From contig NC_092673.1 in assembly GCF_964355755.1 (NCBI RefSeq), forward strand, positions 17,863,001-17,927,000: a stretch of DNA of 64,000 bases, given 5' to 3'. Position numbers and translations under genes: made by a program. Positions within the stretch are counted from its first letter, which is position 1; each line of letters begins with the position of its first letter. Under the pieces are notes generated by a model that saw only the letters and a program-made list of their open reading frames with translations, did not search any database and was not told the origin of the DNA. The DNA comes from Antedon mediterranea. Taxonomy: Eukaryota > Echinodermata > Crinoidea > Comatulida > Antedonidae. Of the stretch, positions 1-11,004 are shown piece after piece.

Positions 1-763
1 TCACAGTTAACAGCAGCATTTCACCTAACTCATATTTCATCATATGGCAATACAATTACGTAATGCATATAGCGCTTAACATTTTCAAAATTGATTTTGG
101 ATGAAATTGGAGTACGTTTCAGGCAATTTTAAGCGTTTAAAAAATTGCCATTAGTGCGCAGATTTTTCACAAGCCTTTATTTTAATAATTTCATCATATT
201 TTATTCAACTCGAAATTGCGTAATACAAGCACCTCAAAAAGGACAGGCTAGGCACGTGTAAGTTAACAAAATGGTGCAAATATGCCAAGCTTTATAATTA
301 ATATAGGTCGTTTGAATTCTCGGGAACACCCATTTTGCATTTCATTTTCTTAAAGTGTATGTATCATATGTATGATTTATTATGAAATTAAGTCATCACT
401 ATATTGCATATTAAATTTAAAAAAATTAATTTTGACAATCAAACAAATTATGACATTTTCTTGGGCCGAAATAACAAACTAAACATTAACTTTCTTCCGT
501 AAATATACTTTTAGTCAGTTGCATGGCTCGGTGGTCTGTGCTCGTGTCTATGACATTCAAGGTACCGAGATCGAGTTTCACCTTGGGGACGAAACGAAAT
601 AAGACTTTTTTTATATCCGTATTGTTTGTTCAATTTTATTTCTTAGTGTATAGATTATACACATGATTTATAATGAAATCTAGATAAAAAGTAACTTGTA
701 TCTTTATTATTATGTAACAAATGTGGTCTATGACATTATACGCAGAGGGATATTGATTGGATT
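1..763. other. AT-rich non-coding stretch with a possible SINE head
   Basis: No convincing coding sequence. Around 518-590 on the + strand there are weak tRNA-promoter-like boxes (TGGCTCGGTGGTCTGTGC, then GATCGAGTTTCACC about 30 bases on), as in tRNA-derived SINE heads. No cloverleaf could be drawn with confidence. Confidence 0.35.
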
Positions 764-1742
764 GTGATATTGTACTATCAGAATCATTATTGATAATCTA
801 TACATTGTTACAACATGCTGCTATTAGCTGTGATATCTTCATTCCTCTTACCAGTAGTAGTACTATCAGAATCATTATTGATAATCTATACATTGTTACA
901 ACATGCTGCTATTAGCTGTGATATCTTCATTCCTCTTACCTTAAAAAAAGCTATACAAAACAACCTTATTGCTACACATTTTGAAAATTGTGTAGCAAAA
1001 AATACAATACAAAACTATGTTTCTCGACTTAAAAATCAGTTTGATTAGCAATATTGCTAAACAAAATTGTTAAATGAAAATTTTCCCTGTCAGTAGTAGT
1101 ACTATCAGAATCATTATTGATAATCTATACATTGTTACAACATGCTGCTATTAGCTGTAATATCTTCATTCCTCTTACCAGTAGTAGTACTATCAGAATC
1201 ATTATTGATAATCTATACATTGTTACAACATGCTGCTATTAGCTGTGATATCTTCATTCCTCTTACCAGTAGTAGTACTATCAGAATCATTATTGATAAT
1301 CTATACATTGTTATAACATGCTGATATTAGCTGTGATATCTTCATTCCTCTTACCAGTAGTAGTACTATCAGAATCATTATTGATAATCTATACATTGTT
1401 ACAACATGCTGCTATTAGCTGTGATATCTTCATTCCTCTAATACCAGTAGTAGTACTATCAGAATCATTATTGATAATCTATACATTGTTACAACATGCT
1501 GCTATTTAGCTGTGATATCTTCATTCAGTAGTAGTAGTAGTAGTAGAATCATTATTGATAATCTATATATTGTTACAACATGCTGCTATTAGCTGTGATA
1601 TCTTCACTCCTCTTACCTGTAGTAGTACTATCAGAATCATTATTGATAATCTACACATTGTTACAACATGCTGCTATTAGCTGTGATATCTTTATTCCTC
1701 TTACCAGTAGTAGTACTAGTAGAATCATTATTGATAATCTCT
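764..1742. repeat. 88-bp tandem repeat array, about 9-10 copies
   Basis: The unit runs from ATGCTGCTATTAGCTGTGAT through TTCCTCTTACC and AGTAGTAGTACTATCAG to ATTGTTACAAC and is 88 bp long; ATGCTGC recurs at 815 and 903. Because 88 is not a multiple of three, each copy shifts frame, so the small open frames here are repeat artefacts. A non-repeat insert of about 145 bp (roughly 941-1087) interrupts the array after the second copy, and a (GTA)n expansion occurs near 1530-1545. Confidence 0.9.
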
Positions 1743-2011
1743 ACTTAGTTAAAATATTAAAATATTAACAATCTATTGTTAATGTCAAGATAGTTAAAAT
1801 TAAAAAATGTGAATGTTGGAGGTTCAATATTATAAAACTATTTATTTTTTTTATTTGACAAGAGTTTAATATGTTGGCTATTAAGTTTGAATCTAACTAG
1901 GATGCAACACAAAAATGTAGGCACAACAAGTAATTTGACCAATGACAAGTGAATAAGCTCAGATGAGCTGTGCATTGCATCTTGGTGTGCATCCATGAGA
2001 TACTTTGCTAA

Positions 2012-2560
2012 TGTTCATGTGATGTGCCCACATATGGACATGATGATGATATGTTTGATACTTTTTATACTTCTCCTGAAAATGACAAACTTAAATATAT
2101 TTTGGGATACTCAGATAATTTAATTGATGAAGAGTGTGAAAATATTTTGGATAGTTTTTGTAAAAGATACCTAAAACAAGCATGGCAATTTCGAAATGAT
2201 TCACTGAATTCCATGACTCAATAACTATGTTATCTACATTGCTACATTAAGTAAATTGAAAAAAAAGTGGGGGGGGGGGGGAGAGGAGTTGGGGGTTTTT
2301 CGTAATAAGCTGTGTTTATCAGCTGATTTTATTTTATTTTATACACTTTTACTATATCTTGTTTTGTATTCATTGTGTAAAGTAATGATCTACTGTATGT
2401 ATCGATGTAAATTGGGGGGGGGGGGTAGGATAGGGGTTGATAGTTGCTTTTGCCTTTTTTTACTTTTCTGTTAATTGTTATATTTTATATTGTGAAGGAT
2501 GCACCTTTGTGCTAAGTGTGCCACCGATCTAAAGGTGTAATTCCAAATAAATAAATATAT
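2012..2560 (+). mobile_element. 3' remnant of a non-LTR (LINE) retrotransposon
   Basis: The open frame to the stop at 2222-2224 ends in a segment rich in K, L, Y and D (around DKLKYILGYSDN) that resembles the tail following the Cys/His knob of CR1/Jockey-type reverse transcriptases. An adjacent frame just upstream carries HVMCP, suggesting one frameshift. The 3' region has two G runs (about 2268-2281 and 2414-2426) and ends in the tetranucleotide tail AAATAAATAAATA at 2548-2560, the usual signature of this class. The frame has no ATG at its beginning. An unrelated small gene cannot be excluded. Confidence 0.45.
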
Positions 2561-4149
2561 GATGTCATATCAATACCATATTTGGGCATATCACTCATAT
2601 TTGGGCACATCACACTTTTTTTGTCAGACACGTTTGATAGTGTAAACAGAGTTTTAGTATTAATGCACTACTTTCTTAATGATCAAATCTCAATCATCCA
2701 GTGTAAAAGTGCCATGTATATAAACAAATCCTAACGTACTTTAAACATATACTTCTCATTTTTATCATTTTTAGGCAGTAGTGATGAGGATGAAAGAGAA
2801 GGAACATCACGGAGTCACCAACAAAGTGAAGGTAAGATACTAGTAGATAAAGATAGTGATATTGTGGAACAATATTCCTGATCCTATTAAAAATGCATCC
2901 ACTATCTATTTCAAAACCCATCTTTTTTCTTTGTAATTTCTTTCTGTTTCTTCTCTCAGCGCTTTGGGACAATCTTTTGATTGTGTAAGCGCTTTATAAA
3001 TCGAACAACACACACACACACATAATGATGATGAACAAGATTATAATAATTTTAAATTAAAAAGTTGGTTATAATGATGATGATAATATACTCTCTCTAA
3101 AATTTATGATCATATTATTATAGCACCAAGAATATAATGTTGATTATTAAGTTTAAAACTAGACTTGAAAGTGATTTGTGCAAACCCAAAAAAAAAATGT
3201 TTGTGAAAATTTGTAATGTTCAAGATTTGTGGTTATTTTGTACATGTTTGAGTTTTTGCGACGATAGCTTTCCATATATGATTGCATCAAATTACGATAG
3301 TACTGTACTTACACCAAATGTATAATTGTTTATGGTCATCATGGTCTAGATGGCAAAGACAATTAGACTCATGTAACAGATGATCGGGTCTAGGCTAGCC
3401 TATAGCTAGTACACGGTGGTTTCGAATATAGTAACTATGGACATAAAGTGTGTTTTCAACGCGCTTTTATTTTTTACGCTAACCAAAGCCTTTGTTGTTA
3501 AGGTTTTGCACGCTTGACTGAACGCGAGAGCCTAGCGAACATCGCTGAGATAGCGATAATTACTAAGCTAGTAAATTAAACGTTACAATCATAATATGAA
3601 ATATTAACAACAAATAATAATATTTGCAAGTAAATATATTAGTTTTACAACAAGCCATGAAGTAATACTTCAAATTATGCAATATTATTTCAGTTATTAG
3701 TAAAAATAGTACGACTGTTTTAACGATCGTACTCGATAGAATTGTAAATAAATAGCGCCCTCAATAAAAAGCGCAAAGTACCGTACACTCATCGTCTGAT
3801 ATCTGTCGAACGTAGTCACTTCACCGAAAACTGACTGTTCAACGATCATTTTCAATATTTATTCTTTCACCGTTTAAGTTTTCGTTTTGACGTAAAAACT
3901 GGTTAGAGCTCTACACACCTGGTAAATAAGACTACTTTTTTAACTCTAACGACAATTGATGTGGGTATTTTGGCATATTAAGATGCCCAGCCAGAGAAAG
4001 AAACACTGAACTACCTGTACTGTTCATAAAACTTTATTTACATTATCATTTTACTGTATTTCATTGTATTATTTTTGTTGTGTAAATAAATTGCTGATTA
4101 CAAAAATTACATAATTAATTAGGCCTAGGGCCTACAAATAATACTAATT
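2561..4149. other. Non-coding DNA upstream of the RAG1-like gene
   Basis: I see no gene here. Contents are a short CA microsatellite near 3008-3022, AT-rich sequence and small AGGCCTAG motifs near 4120-4135. No TATA box or heptamer/nonamer terminal repeat of the CACxxTG type could be pinned down. Confidence 0.4.
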
Positions 4150-4974
4150 ATGGATTTCCATTCTGAATCTTTATTAAATATTTGTAGAATTTGTGGAATA
4201 AAATTCAAAATTTCTGACCGAAAATATGAACTTAAAAGCATCAAAACACAAACTTTAAATTTTCTAAACATTAAAATTGTTGAAGAAGATAAAAATGTTC
4301 ATCCATCATATGTTTGTCATACTTGTCAATCAGCTGCATACAAACAAACGACATTAATTACACCTTATATCTGGAGACAACACGATGATTTACCGTGCAC
4401 AGCTTGTTATCTTTATGAAAATCAACAGAAACAAGGTCACAGGATAAATTTCAATAAAACAACTTTCATGCAAGATTTAAAATTCAATTCATTAACTGAG
4501 CAATTCACCCTTTATGACCAATCAGCACTGTCTTTGTTTCAATGTTCTATTTGTAAACATATTCTGTCGCTTGATAATGTAGAAACTCAGTGTTCCCACC
4601 ATTTTTGTATGTACTGTCTCTGTCAATTGTTCTGTACTCTTCGACTACGTACATTCCCATGTTTTGCCTGTGCGTCACCGATAACATTTGAACGTGACAT
4701 GAAAAAACCATCATTACTGGTACAACAATCTTTGCAAACGGTTGAATTGCAATGTCGGTTGTGTGGAAAATGTCTGAAGTACAACGAGTGCAGTCAGCAT
4801 AAATGCACAACAGAGGCTGAGCAACGGTATAATGCTGTAACCAATGCAATTAAGACCATAAACAAGGAAATTGTTGGCGAGAAGGTACCCGAACCTGTCC
4901 AGCAATTTGCAAGGAAGTTGGTATCCAAATCACTAAAACAAACGAAAAAAATTGAGTTACCAACAAATGGAAGG
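4150..4974 (+). CDS. RAG1L exon 1: N-terminal zinc region and RING finger
   Basis: 275 codons from ATG 4150 to the donor GTAAGT at 4975, ending in phase 0. Residues 12-59 hold CRIC...CHTC, matching the amino-terminal RAG1 zinc motif, including a HPSYVCHTC block like the vertebrate IHPxxxCHNC. CTAC follows at 83-86. The RING finger spans about 132-174 (C132, C135, C148, H150, C153, C156, C171, C174), followed by a RAG1-type ZnF (C202, C205, H217). In vertebrates the RING is an E3 ubiquitin ligase. Most transposon RAG1L copies I know of vary in this region, so its preservation is notable. Confidence 0.85.
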
Positions 4975-7840
4975 GTAAGTTATTTTTTTTAGAAAGCCAA
5001 CATTTTTCACAAAACCACTGTACCAAAGTACAGAGATTTTATTGAATAATGGGCAAATCAAATGAACCTAAAAATTATATATAATAGTATATATATTTTA
5101 GACATATTTTTAAAAACTGACCATCAATGCGGGGTGTTTTGTTACCGAATTTATTGGAATAAACTACCCTACCACACAATATTGTATTAAAACACATTCC
5201 CTGAACACGAATAAATACGGTATTAAACTTTGACAATAAATCTTGTAAATATAAAACATATAAGAATGTTTTACTTACAGCCAATGACAATTACTACTAT
5301 GACAAAAGCTACAAAATCCAGCAGTTGTGTTGGCAAAAGAACCCTCAGTCGACGCACCCATGAATTATCAACCATACGAAATTCAATATCGCATGATTCA
5401 GCTCAACTTCAATTTAATCATGAAATGCAATCTAACTTGCCACCAATTGGTATCATTGATGATGTTGACAGGTCACTGGCCATCAAAGCTGACTGCGATC
5501 TTACTTGGCAACAAATACGGAAACTAAGAAGGCAAGTATGAAAATTAAGAAAATAGTGCATAAAATAATATATCAACATTTTAATTGGCTATATTTTAAA
5601 ATGTCATTTTACAAAAATTAAATTGTTATTCTAAATTCTATTCAAGATATGTGAAACCAGGTGTTATAGCATCGGAAGGTAAAATGCGAGATCGCCAATC
5701 GGATATTGTAGATGGATACTTACATGGTTCCATGGAAGAATTCATCTTAAAAAGTGATGCAGCAAATGCCGAGAATGGATTTGTAATATTTTCTGCCCCT
5801 GTTGTGCGGGTGATTAATATTGAGAGGTTGATGTTTTCCTACTTGGACCACCATCATGAGTAAATAACATGCTTATTTTACATTTTGTAACTCCAAATTT
5901 ATGCAAACAATAAAATAAAAATACAATATTGTATATTTCACTTACAGATTAAACAATCTAAAGTTCTACAACAACGAAGTGTGGATCAAATTTGGAGGTG
6001 ACAAAGGAGGCGGCAGTACGAAATTTGAACTGCAAATTTGCAGTCTAGAGAAACCAAACGCCCTTCGCAACATTATTGTTATTCTAATGTTCGAGGCACC
6101 AGATTATACCATCAACATCAGCAGGGTATTTCCGGATGTATGCGAAGAGGTCATGAAACTGAATGGAGGTATGTCTTCAACATTAAAATTATTTTAATTT
6201 AAAAAAAACAATCTTTTTTTGTGTGCTGTATTAATTTAAATTTTTTTTCCTTTAAGGGGCCACAAAATTCGTCTCTTTTTCTTTGGAGACTACGAGTTTT
6301 TGTCACGGATGTATGGCCTAAATGGACCAAATGGTAAGATAGAGTATCTTATTTAATATGCATTTAATGTGAATTATAATTTATTGTATACAAACCTTAA
6401 TTGTTATTTCAAATCTTTCATTAGGAAGGTACTGCTGTCTCTTTTGCCATCATACCAAACATCAGATATGCAGAGGTGATGTTCCAAAAGACCACAGGTC
6501 TATAAAGACATTGAATGAAGACTATCAATTGTTTGAAGATCATGGAATGGTAAACTCCAAGGAGGTATCCAGGAGTGTAATCAGAAAAACAATGGTGCCT
6601 ATTGACATCGACCATGTAGGAAATATATATATTTTGGTTAAATATTGTTTTCATAGTTATGCACTTATCAATTGTGTGACTTACCATATGAACCCCGGTA
6701 GAAGTGCATCAGGTCTCGGGTCCATTCTATTGTCGCCACAGATTGATATCTTCATCAGTACTTCTATGAATGGATGATTAGGTGGGAACACGAACGCTAG
6801 TTGATCATACCCAGTACCGTTTGATCGTACGATTAATCGGGAAACTACCTTACGATATCGAAACGTGGCAGGCTGAAGGCGCTTGACCTTTGACAAGATC
6901 GCCTAAATTTTTAGTTTTTAACTTTACAATACTTAGTGTTGTATATTCTGGTACAGCCGCTTCATGATCTCTTTGCTTTTCTTCCTTATATCTTTACTCT
7001 TTTTAAAAGTTTTACTAACGATTTTTATTTTATTTTATTTTATTATATTTATATTTTTGCTTCATGTACACGACAACTAACGATCAAATAACAGTTTTTC
7101 ACATCGCAACTTATACAACGTAATTTTGAAAACTACAACCATTTTTCTATATACATACAACGTACATTTCTAGTCTAACAAAAACATTTTTCTAAACTTT
7201 CTATTATTTAAAAGTCGAAGATAGCCAGGTCTCGGGTCCATTCTATTGTCGCCACAGATTGATATCTTCATCAGTACTTCTATGAATGGATGATTAGGTG
7301 GGAACACGAACGCTAGTTGATCATACCCAGTACCGTTTGATCGTACGATTAATCGGGAAACTACCTTACGAAATCTGAATTGAGTTTCTATCACTCAGCT
7401 GCTTATTAAAGAATTAATTAAATTTAAATATTAATTTACTTACAGCTTCAAATATATCAGACTTCATGTCCAACTGCAGAAAATTGGAGATCAACATATC
7501 TCCAAAATTGCACATGCTCGAATTTCATGTTGTGGAATTTTTAAAGCGATGGCATGTTGGAATCGGCTTGTTAAATGAGCAGGGGGGTGAACTTATTCAC
7601 TCGTCATTTAACAAAAAAAGAAGAAGTCTCTATGGTGTAAAGTCAGCTCTGGCAAAAACAATGTCAGTGATGAAGAATCACTTAATCTTCACACAACCTG
7701 AAGTTCAAGCAAAAATAAAACATGCTGTGAAAAGGAAGCACAGTATGTATTTTAAATACCATCAGTAAACCTTTGATGATTTTGTAGAAATAATAGTATT
7801 ATCAAAGTATTTGTTTTTGTTTGCAGATGCAGAACAGTAG
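4150..7840 (+). CDS. RAG1L: RAG1-like (RAG1L) multi-exon gene, probably a defective copy
   Basis: Relative of the V(D)J recombinase catalytic subunit and of Transib/ProtoRAG transposases. Proposed exons: 4150-4974, 5281-5531, 5647-5859, 5948-6168, 6257-6333, 6425-6615, 7446-7742, 7827-7840. The domain order follows vertebrate RAG1: N-terminal zinc region, RING, a short basic stretch where the nonamer-binding region should be, then the RNase H-like core. Catalytic counterparts are visible: Asp at 6000-6002 (GGDKGG; D600), Asp at 6288-6290 (FFGDYEF; D708), Glu at 7589-7591 (EQGGELIHSSF; E962). The CxxC of the zinc-binding core (YCCLFC) and an H-x4-H (LHMLEFH) are kept. Odd points: nothing codes for the LHxxIG motif and about 170 residues of insertion domain between 6615 and 7446; exon 6 ends in phase 0 while exon 7 needs one carried base; the exon 4/5 junction is one base out. 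No RAG2-like kelch gene occurs in the window. Family assignment is strong; functionality is doubtful. Confidence 0.85.
5281..5531 (+). CDS. RAG1L exon 2, with a GC-AG intron behind it
   Basis: The acceptor TTTTACTTACAG ends at 5280 and the frame enters in phase 0. The exon contains a short basic stretch (KRTLSRRTHEL) at the position of the nonamer-binding region and the core entry GIIDDVD...WQQIRKLRR. The only phase-compatible donor is GCAAGT at 5532, a known minor GC-AG class: 251 nt leaves two bases that are completed by the first base of exon 3. The GT at 5536 would break the frame. Confidence 0.75.
5647..5859 (+). CDS. RAG1L exon 3 (core, before the first catalytic Asp)
   Basis: Acceptor TTCTATTCAAG ends at 5646; donor GTAAAT begins at 5860. 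The translation includes MRDRQSDIVDGYLHGSMEEF, which aligns by eye with the vertebrate RAG1 segment [20 protein letters not shown]. The phase is consistent on both sides. Confidence 0.8.
5948..6168 (+). CDS. RAG1L exon 4 with first catalytic Asp (D600 counterpart)
   Basis: Acceptor TTTCACTTACAG ends at 5947; donor GTATGT begins at 6169. The motif IKFGGDKGGG carries the first DDE-type aspartate in the context typical of Transib/RAG1-like enzymes (GGD). The exon ends on one base of a Gly codon. Confidence 0.82.
6257..6333 (+). CDS. RAG1L exon 5 with second catalytic Asp (D708 counterpart)
   Basis: Acceptor CCTTTAAG ends at 6256; donor GTAAGA starts at 6334. The homologous frame (HKIRLFFFGDYEFLSRMYG) begins at 6258 with one base before it. 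Exon 4 supplies one base, so the join is one nucleotide short of continuing the frame. No other AG lies nearby, which points to a 1-nt deletion or an unusual splice. Confidence 0.75.
6425..6615 (+). CDS. RAG1L exon 6 (CxxC zinc site after the second Asp)
   Basis: Acceptor TCTTTCATTAG ends at 6424. The frame joins exon 5 correctly and gives GRYCCLFCHHTK, equivalent to the vertebrate VYICTLCDTTR zinc ligands. It ends at VPIDIDH before a GTAGGA donor, exactly where vertebrate RAG1 continues into its LHCDIG segment. Confidence 0.8.
6711..6855. repeat. 145-bp direct repeat, copy 1, inside the RAG1L gene
   Basis: From AGGTCTCGGGTCCATTCTAT to AACTACCTTACGA. It is repeated at 7227-7371 in the same orientation with no difference I could find. 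The two copies flank a 371-bp spacer located where the missing RAG1L exon should be. The minus strand is open through both copies, but without other support I do not call a gene. Confidence 0.9.
7227..7371. repeat. 145-bp direct repeat, copy 2, inside the RAG1L gene
   Basis: Same sequence and orientation as 6711-6855. The pair looks like the terminal repeats of a small terminal-repeat element or a recent segmental duplication. The ends are not TG...CA and no target duplication is obvious. Confidence 0.9.
7446..7742 (+). CDS. RAG1L exon 7 with catalytic Glu (E962 counterpart)
   Basis: Acceptor AATTTACTTACAG ends at 7445. The frame contains LHMLEFHVVEFLKRW (H-x4-H, the H937/H942 pair) and EQGGELIHSSFNKKRRS with the catalytic Glu. 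The donor GTATGT starts at 7743. The exon needs a one-base carry-over that exon 6 does not provide, so at least one exon is missing upstream. Confidence 0.8.
7827..7840 (+). CDS. RAG1L exon 8, short C-terminal exon
   Basis: The acceptor TTTGTTTTTGTTTGCAG ends at 7826. The phase matches the single base left by exon 7, and the frame closes after four codons at TAG 7838-7840. A near-copy of the flanking sequence (CAGTAGATGATTGAAGTGCT) recurs about 100 bp downstream. Confidence 0.6.
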
Positions 7841-8074
7841 ATGGTTGAAGTGCTGCTATGTCAAATAACTGTTGCAATATTAGAAATATCTGTATAAACA
7901 AAATTTAGTTAGGTGTGCTTGCATACATTTATGCAGAGCAGTAGATGATTGAAGTGCTGCTATGTCAACTAACTGTAGACAACATCGTAGATTTCTTTTT
8001 TCTTCACTTAATTAGTGTTTAATATAAATATTCAAACAAATGTTAGTTTATATACATACCATTTAAACAGTATC

Positions 8075-8880
8075 TGAATAATGATTGGAGCTCATCCATG
8101 TGTTCTGAAAAATATTATATGTTCCAAATAGTTTTAATTAATGGAAATTATCATAAAACAGTTTGACATTTGTCAAAATGTCAAGACATGTTTGGATCAG
8201 TAAATATTAATTTAACGGCAGCGTTGTCAACTGAAGTATTTATTTAAATAGAGGGACTATGTGTACAAAACAAAGGTAACTAAAGTAAAAAGTACATATT
8301 TTTTCCTCACTTACTTTAAAAAAAACTGTTTAATACTATAAGTATTAATACAAATGGTTATAGGTTAAATAATATACATACCATTTAAACAGTATCTGTT
8401 ATATTACTGAATTCATTCCTGTTATTGTGGATGTATAGTACGAGAACTGTCATTTGATATTCTTATACATTCTGTGCCAAAACCATTGTAATACACCTCA
8501 ATAATTCTATGCAAATTACTCTTTTCGTTTAACTTCAATGCCCGTCACTTTTGACTGTGACAATATTGATTGGAGCACATCCATGTGTTCTGAAAAAAAA
8601 AAATATTATATGTTATTTGTTTAAATGCCAAGACATGTTTGGATCAGTAAATATTAATTTAACGGCAGCATTGTCAATTGAAGTATTTATTTAAATAGAG
8701 TGACTAGGCCTATGCGTACAAACATTTTGACAAAAGCTGACTAAAGTAAAAAGTACCTATTTTTTCCTCATTACCCTTTAAAAAAAACTGTTTAATACTA
8801 TAAATATTAAAACAAATGGTTTTAGGTTAAATAATATACATACCATTTAAACAGTATCTTTTATATTACTGCATTAATTA
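8075..8880. repeat. Two-copy direct duplication (about 320 bp each) behind the RAG1L gene
   Basis: 8075-8400 and 8565-8880 share, with about 90 percent visual identity, TGGAGC(T/A)CATCCATGTGTTCTG, CAAGACATGTTTGGATCAGT, AACGGCAGC(G/A)TTGTCAA and ATACATACCATTTAAACAGT. The last motif also occurs at 8052. No coding frame. It may be the downstream flank of the RAG1L element or an unrelated repeat family. Confidence 0.75.
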
Positions 8881-10944
8881 TTTAACCGATTCACCACGAT
8901 AAGCGCTTAAAGCGCTCAAAAGGTTAAAAGTCAAGGTCATTGTAAACAAATTTTCAACAACAAAAAAGTAAATCGAATTTACATGCGCAGTTTGCTGTGC
9001 ATGAATCGTAACAACAAATTATACAAAATACTCACAACTTTTTTTAAAAAAATATGCTTCTAAATATATAAAAACAATTGTTGAAGTTAGTTTGAAAATA
9101 AAATTCGAAAATATAACCGTTTTTCGAAGCACGCTGTTCGAAACGCGACAGGCGCGTTGAATGAATCTAGGCCTAAACATACAACGTAAAATCGTCTAAA
9201 ATCCATCTTTATTTCTAATAATCACTATTTTGAAGCTTGTATACAATAAATGTATAATAAATAAAGATTATGTATCAGTTACAGTGTCTAAATCGTCATA
9301 TTTCCATGTAAAAATGTGATTTTTCTACCGGAGAAAAGTCGTGAAGATGTCCTCATGAGGGCCGCGCCATATTGTTTACCTTTGATTGTAATATGAACCC
9401 TGACATGTCAGATGCATTATGGGCATGAAATATTTGTTCAAACTCTGCGCAAAGGTCAGTTTATTGAAGCATAACTTTTGACAAACATTTTGATACCAAA
9501 CTTGTTTTAATTTCATAAGTTTTCGACGCATTTTCGTCAAATTTTCTGCAAGCTACACGTCTAAAACAGCGGACTAAGCTCCCGAGGGATGCCGGTGCGC
9601 ATGGGAATCGCGAATTCCAAGTCGCTTTCGGGATGTTTTTTTTAACATTCCCGGTGAACAAACAGCGGCGAGGACGCTCTCGGGGCGGCTCCCGATAGGC
9701 CTAGGCCCCATATTGTCATCGTCGGATGAGTCAGTCTACTAATTTCTTCATAATTTCGAAACCGGTCATTCATAATGGTCAAGTTTGGTCTTATTTTGAA
9801 GAGAAGAAATAGGTTCTGATGAAGAGATGAGTTTTATTATGAAATATTTATTAATTTTTGTGCATTTGGTAGTCAAAGATAAATTACAAATTTTTAATAA
9901 TTTTCCTAAAATATTTCTAAAATTTGCATAATCCATACTCCGCCAAAATAAGTTGTAACACAAATTTGATAACATATTTGGAAATAAAATGTCCTTTGAA
10001 TTATTTTTGTTTTTTAATTTTTTTAATGTCTGTGTTTCGAAAAAAAGTTAGGGTTAATTATATGACATATGCTTTTTGGGTCCCAGGGGAGCAAAATAAA
10101 CTTAGGGGTCAATGGGTTAATGGGTGGATATACTAGCCTAGCTAGCCTAGGCCTACTAACTACTACTACTAGGCCTAGACCTAGCTAGCCTAACTAGGCC
10201 TAGCCTAGTATACTGGACATCATCGCTGATGTAATCATTATTATTACCCAGTCCACCCCATCCAGATATCCATCCTAGTGCTAGGCCTATGTTAAGTTTT
10301 AAAATTTTAAATTAATATTATCACCTAAACTAAGCCTAGGCTAATGTATTTTTTTTAAATAAAAAATAATCATTATCTTTATATACAAGCCAAGCCAAGT
10401 CGCGTCAACCTGGTAAGTGGACTTGACTACCCACGTGGGTAGATGGGGCGATCTTGGCCATGCTGTTACAATTCAAACACGGTTCACGTCAAGCTGAAAC
10501 CTTATTTTAACAATTCTCGTAACAATTGCCTACCAAATAAAATAAATATCAGTTCCTAAAGTGACTAACAACTAATTATATATAAATATCCAAATTTAAC
10601 CATATTTTTACATTGAATAATTACTAATTTTAAGCATATTTACACTCTAATTTCAACTACTCACCAGGCTTCGAAGAAACACGCTGTCTTTCTCGCCATC
10701 CCATAGTAAGATAAAATAACCGCTCATTTAACATTTTCTCATGAATATTCATATTTTTTTTCGTTTTTAAGGCTCTAATTCGTTAATTGTAGAGGTCACT
10801 CACAAAATCTCAGAAAAAACGTGGCTTCCGGGTAAAATTATAGTGCGCCCTCTCTGGTTAGTTTATGGAAAATATTAGATTAAAACTATAGAGGGGGTAT
10901 GACTTTTTGTCAATAACGAAACCACCGTGAGTAACAGGGGTACC
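8881..10944. other. Non-coding stretch with an AGGCCTAG palindrome cluster
   Basis: No gene recognised; open frames on both strands have no family features. 10133-10215 is a dense cluster of CTAGGCCTA/GCCTAGCTAG palindromes, repeated in style at 19870-20115 and 63650-63720. A somewhat GC-richer segment (about 9530-9715) shows no coding signal. Confidence 0.4.
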
Positions 10945-11004
10945 CATTCAGTAATACTAGTACTATACTAGTTTACTACAGTAGTACTAGCAAGGCCTAT
11001 CCTG
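10945..11004. repeat. Leading unit of the 58-bp satellite
   Basis: One near-complete satellite unit (TAGTACTATACTAGTTTACT...AAGGCCTATCCTG) cut off from the main array by the LINE insertion that follows. Confidence 0.85.

Noticed and set aside
3335-3420. tRNA-like boxes near GGTCTAGATGG and GATCGGGTCTAGG
   Set aside because: No cloverleaf and a poor B box; not called as tRNA or SINE.
6681-6896. Minus-strand open frame in the 145-bp repeats
   Set aside because: Identical copies give identical frames, so openness is not independent evidence; no domain is recognisable and it overlaps the RAG1L intron.
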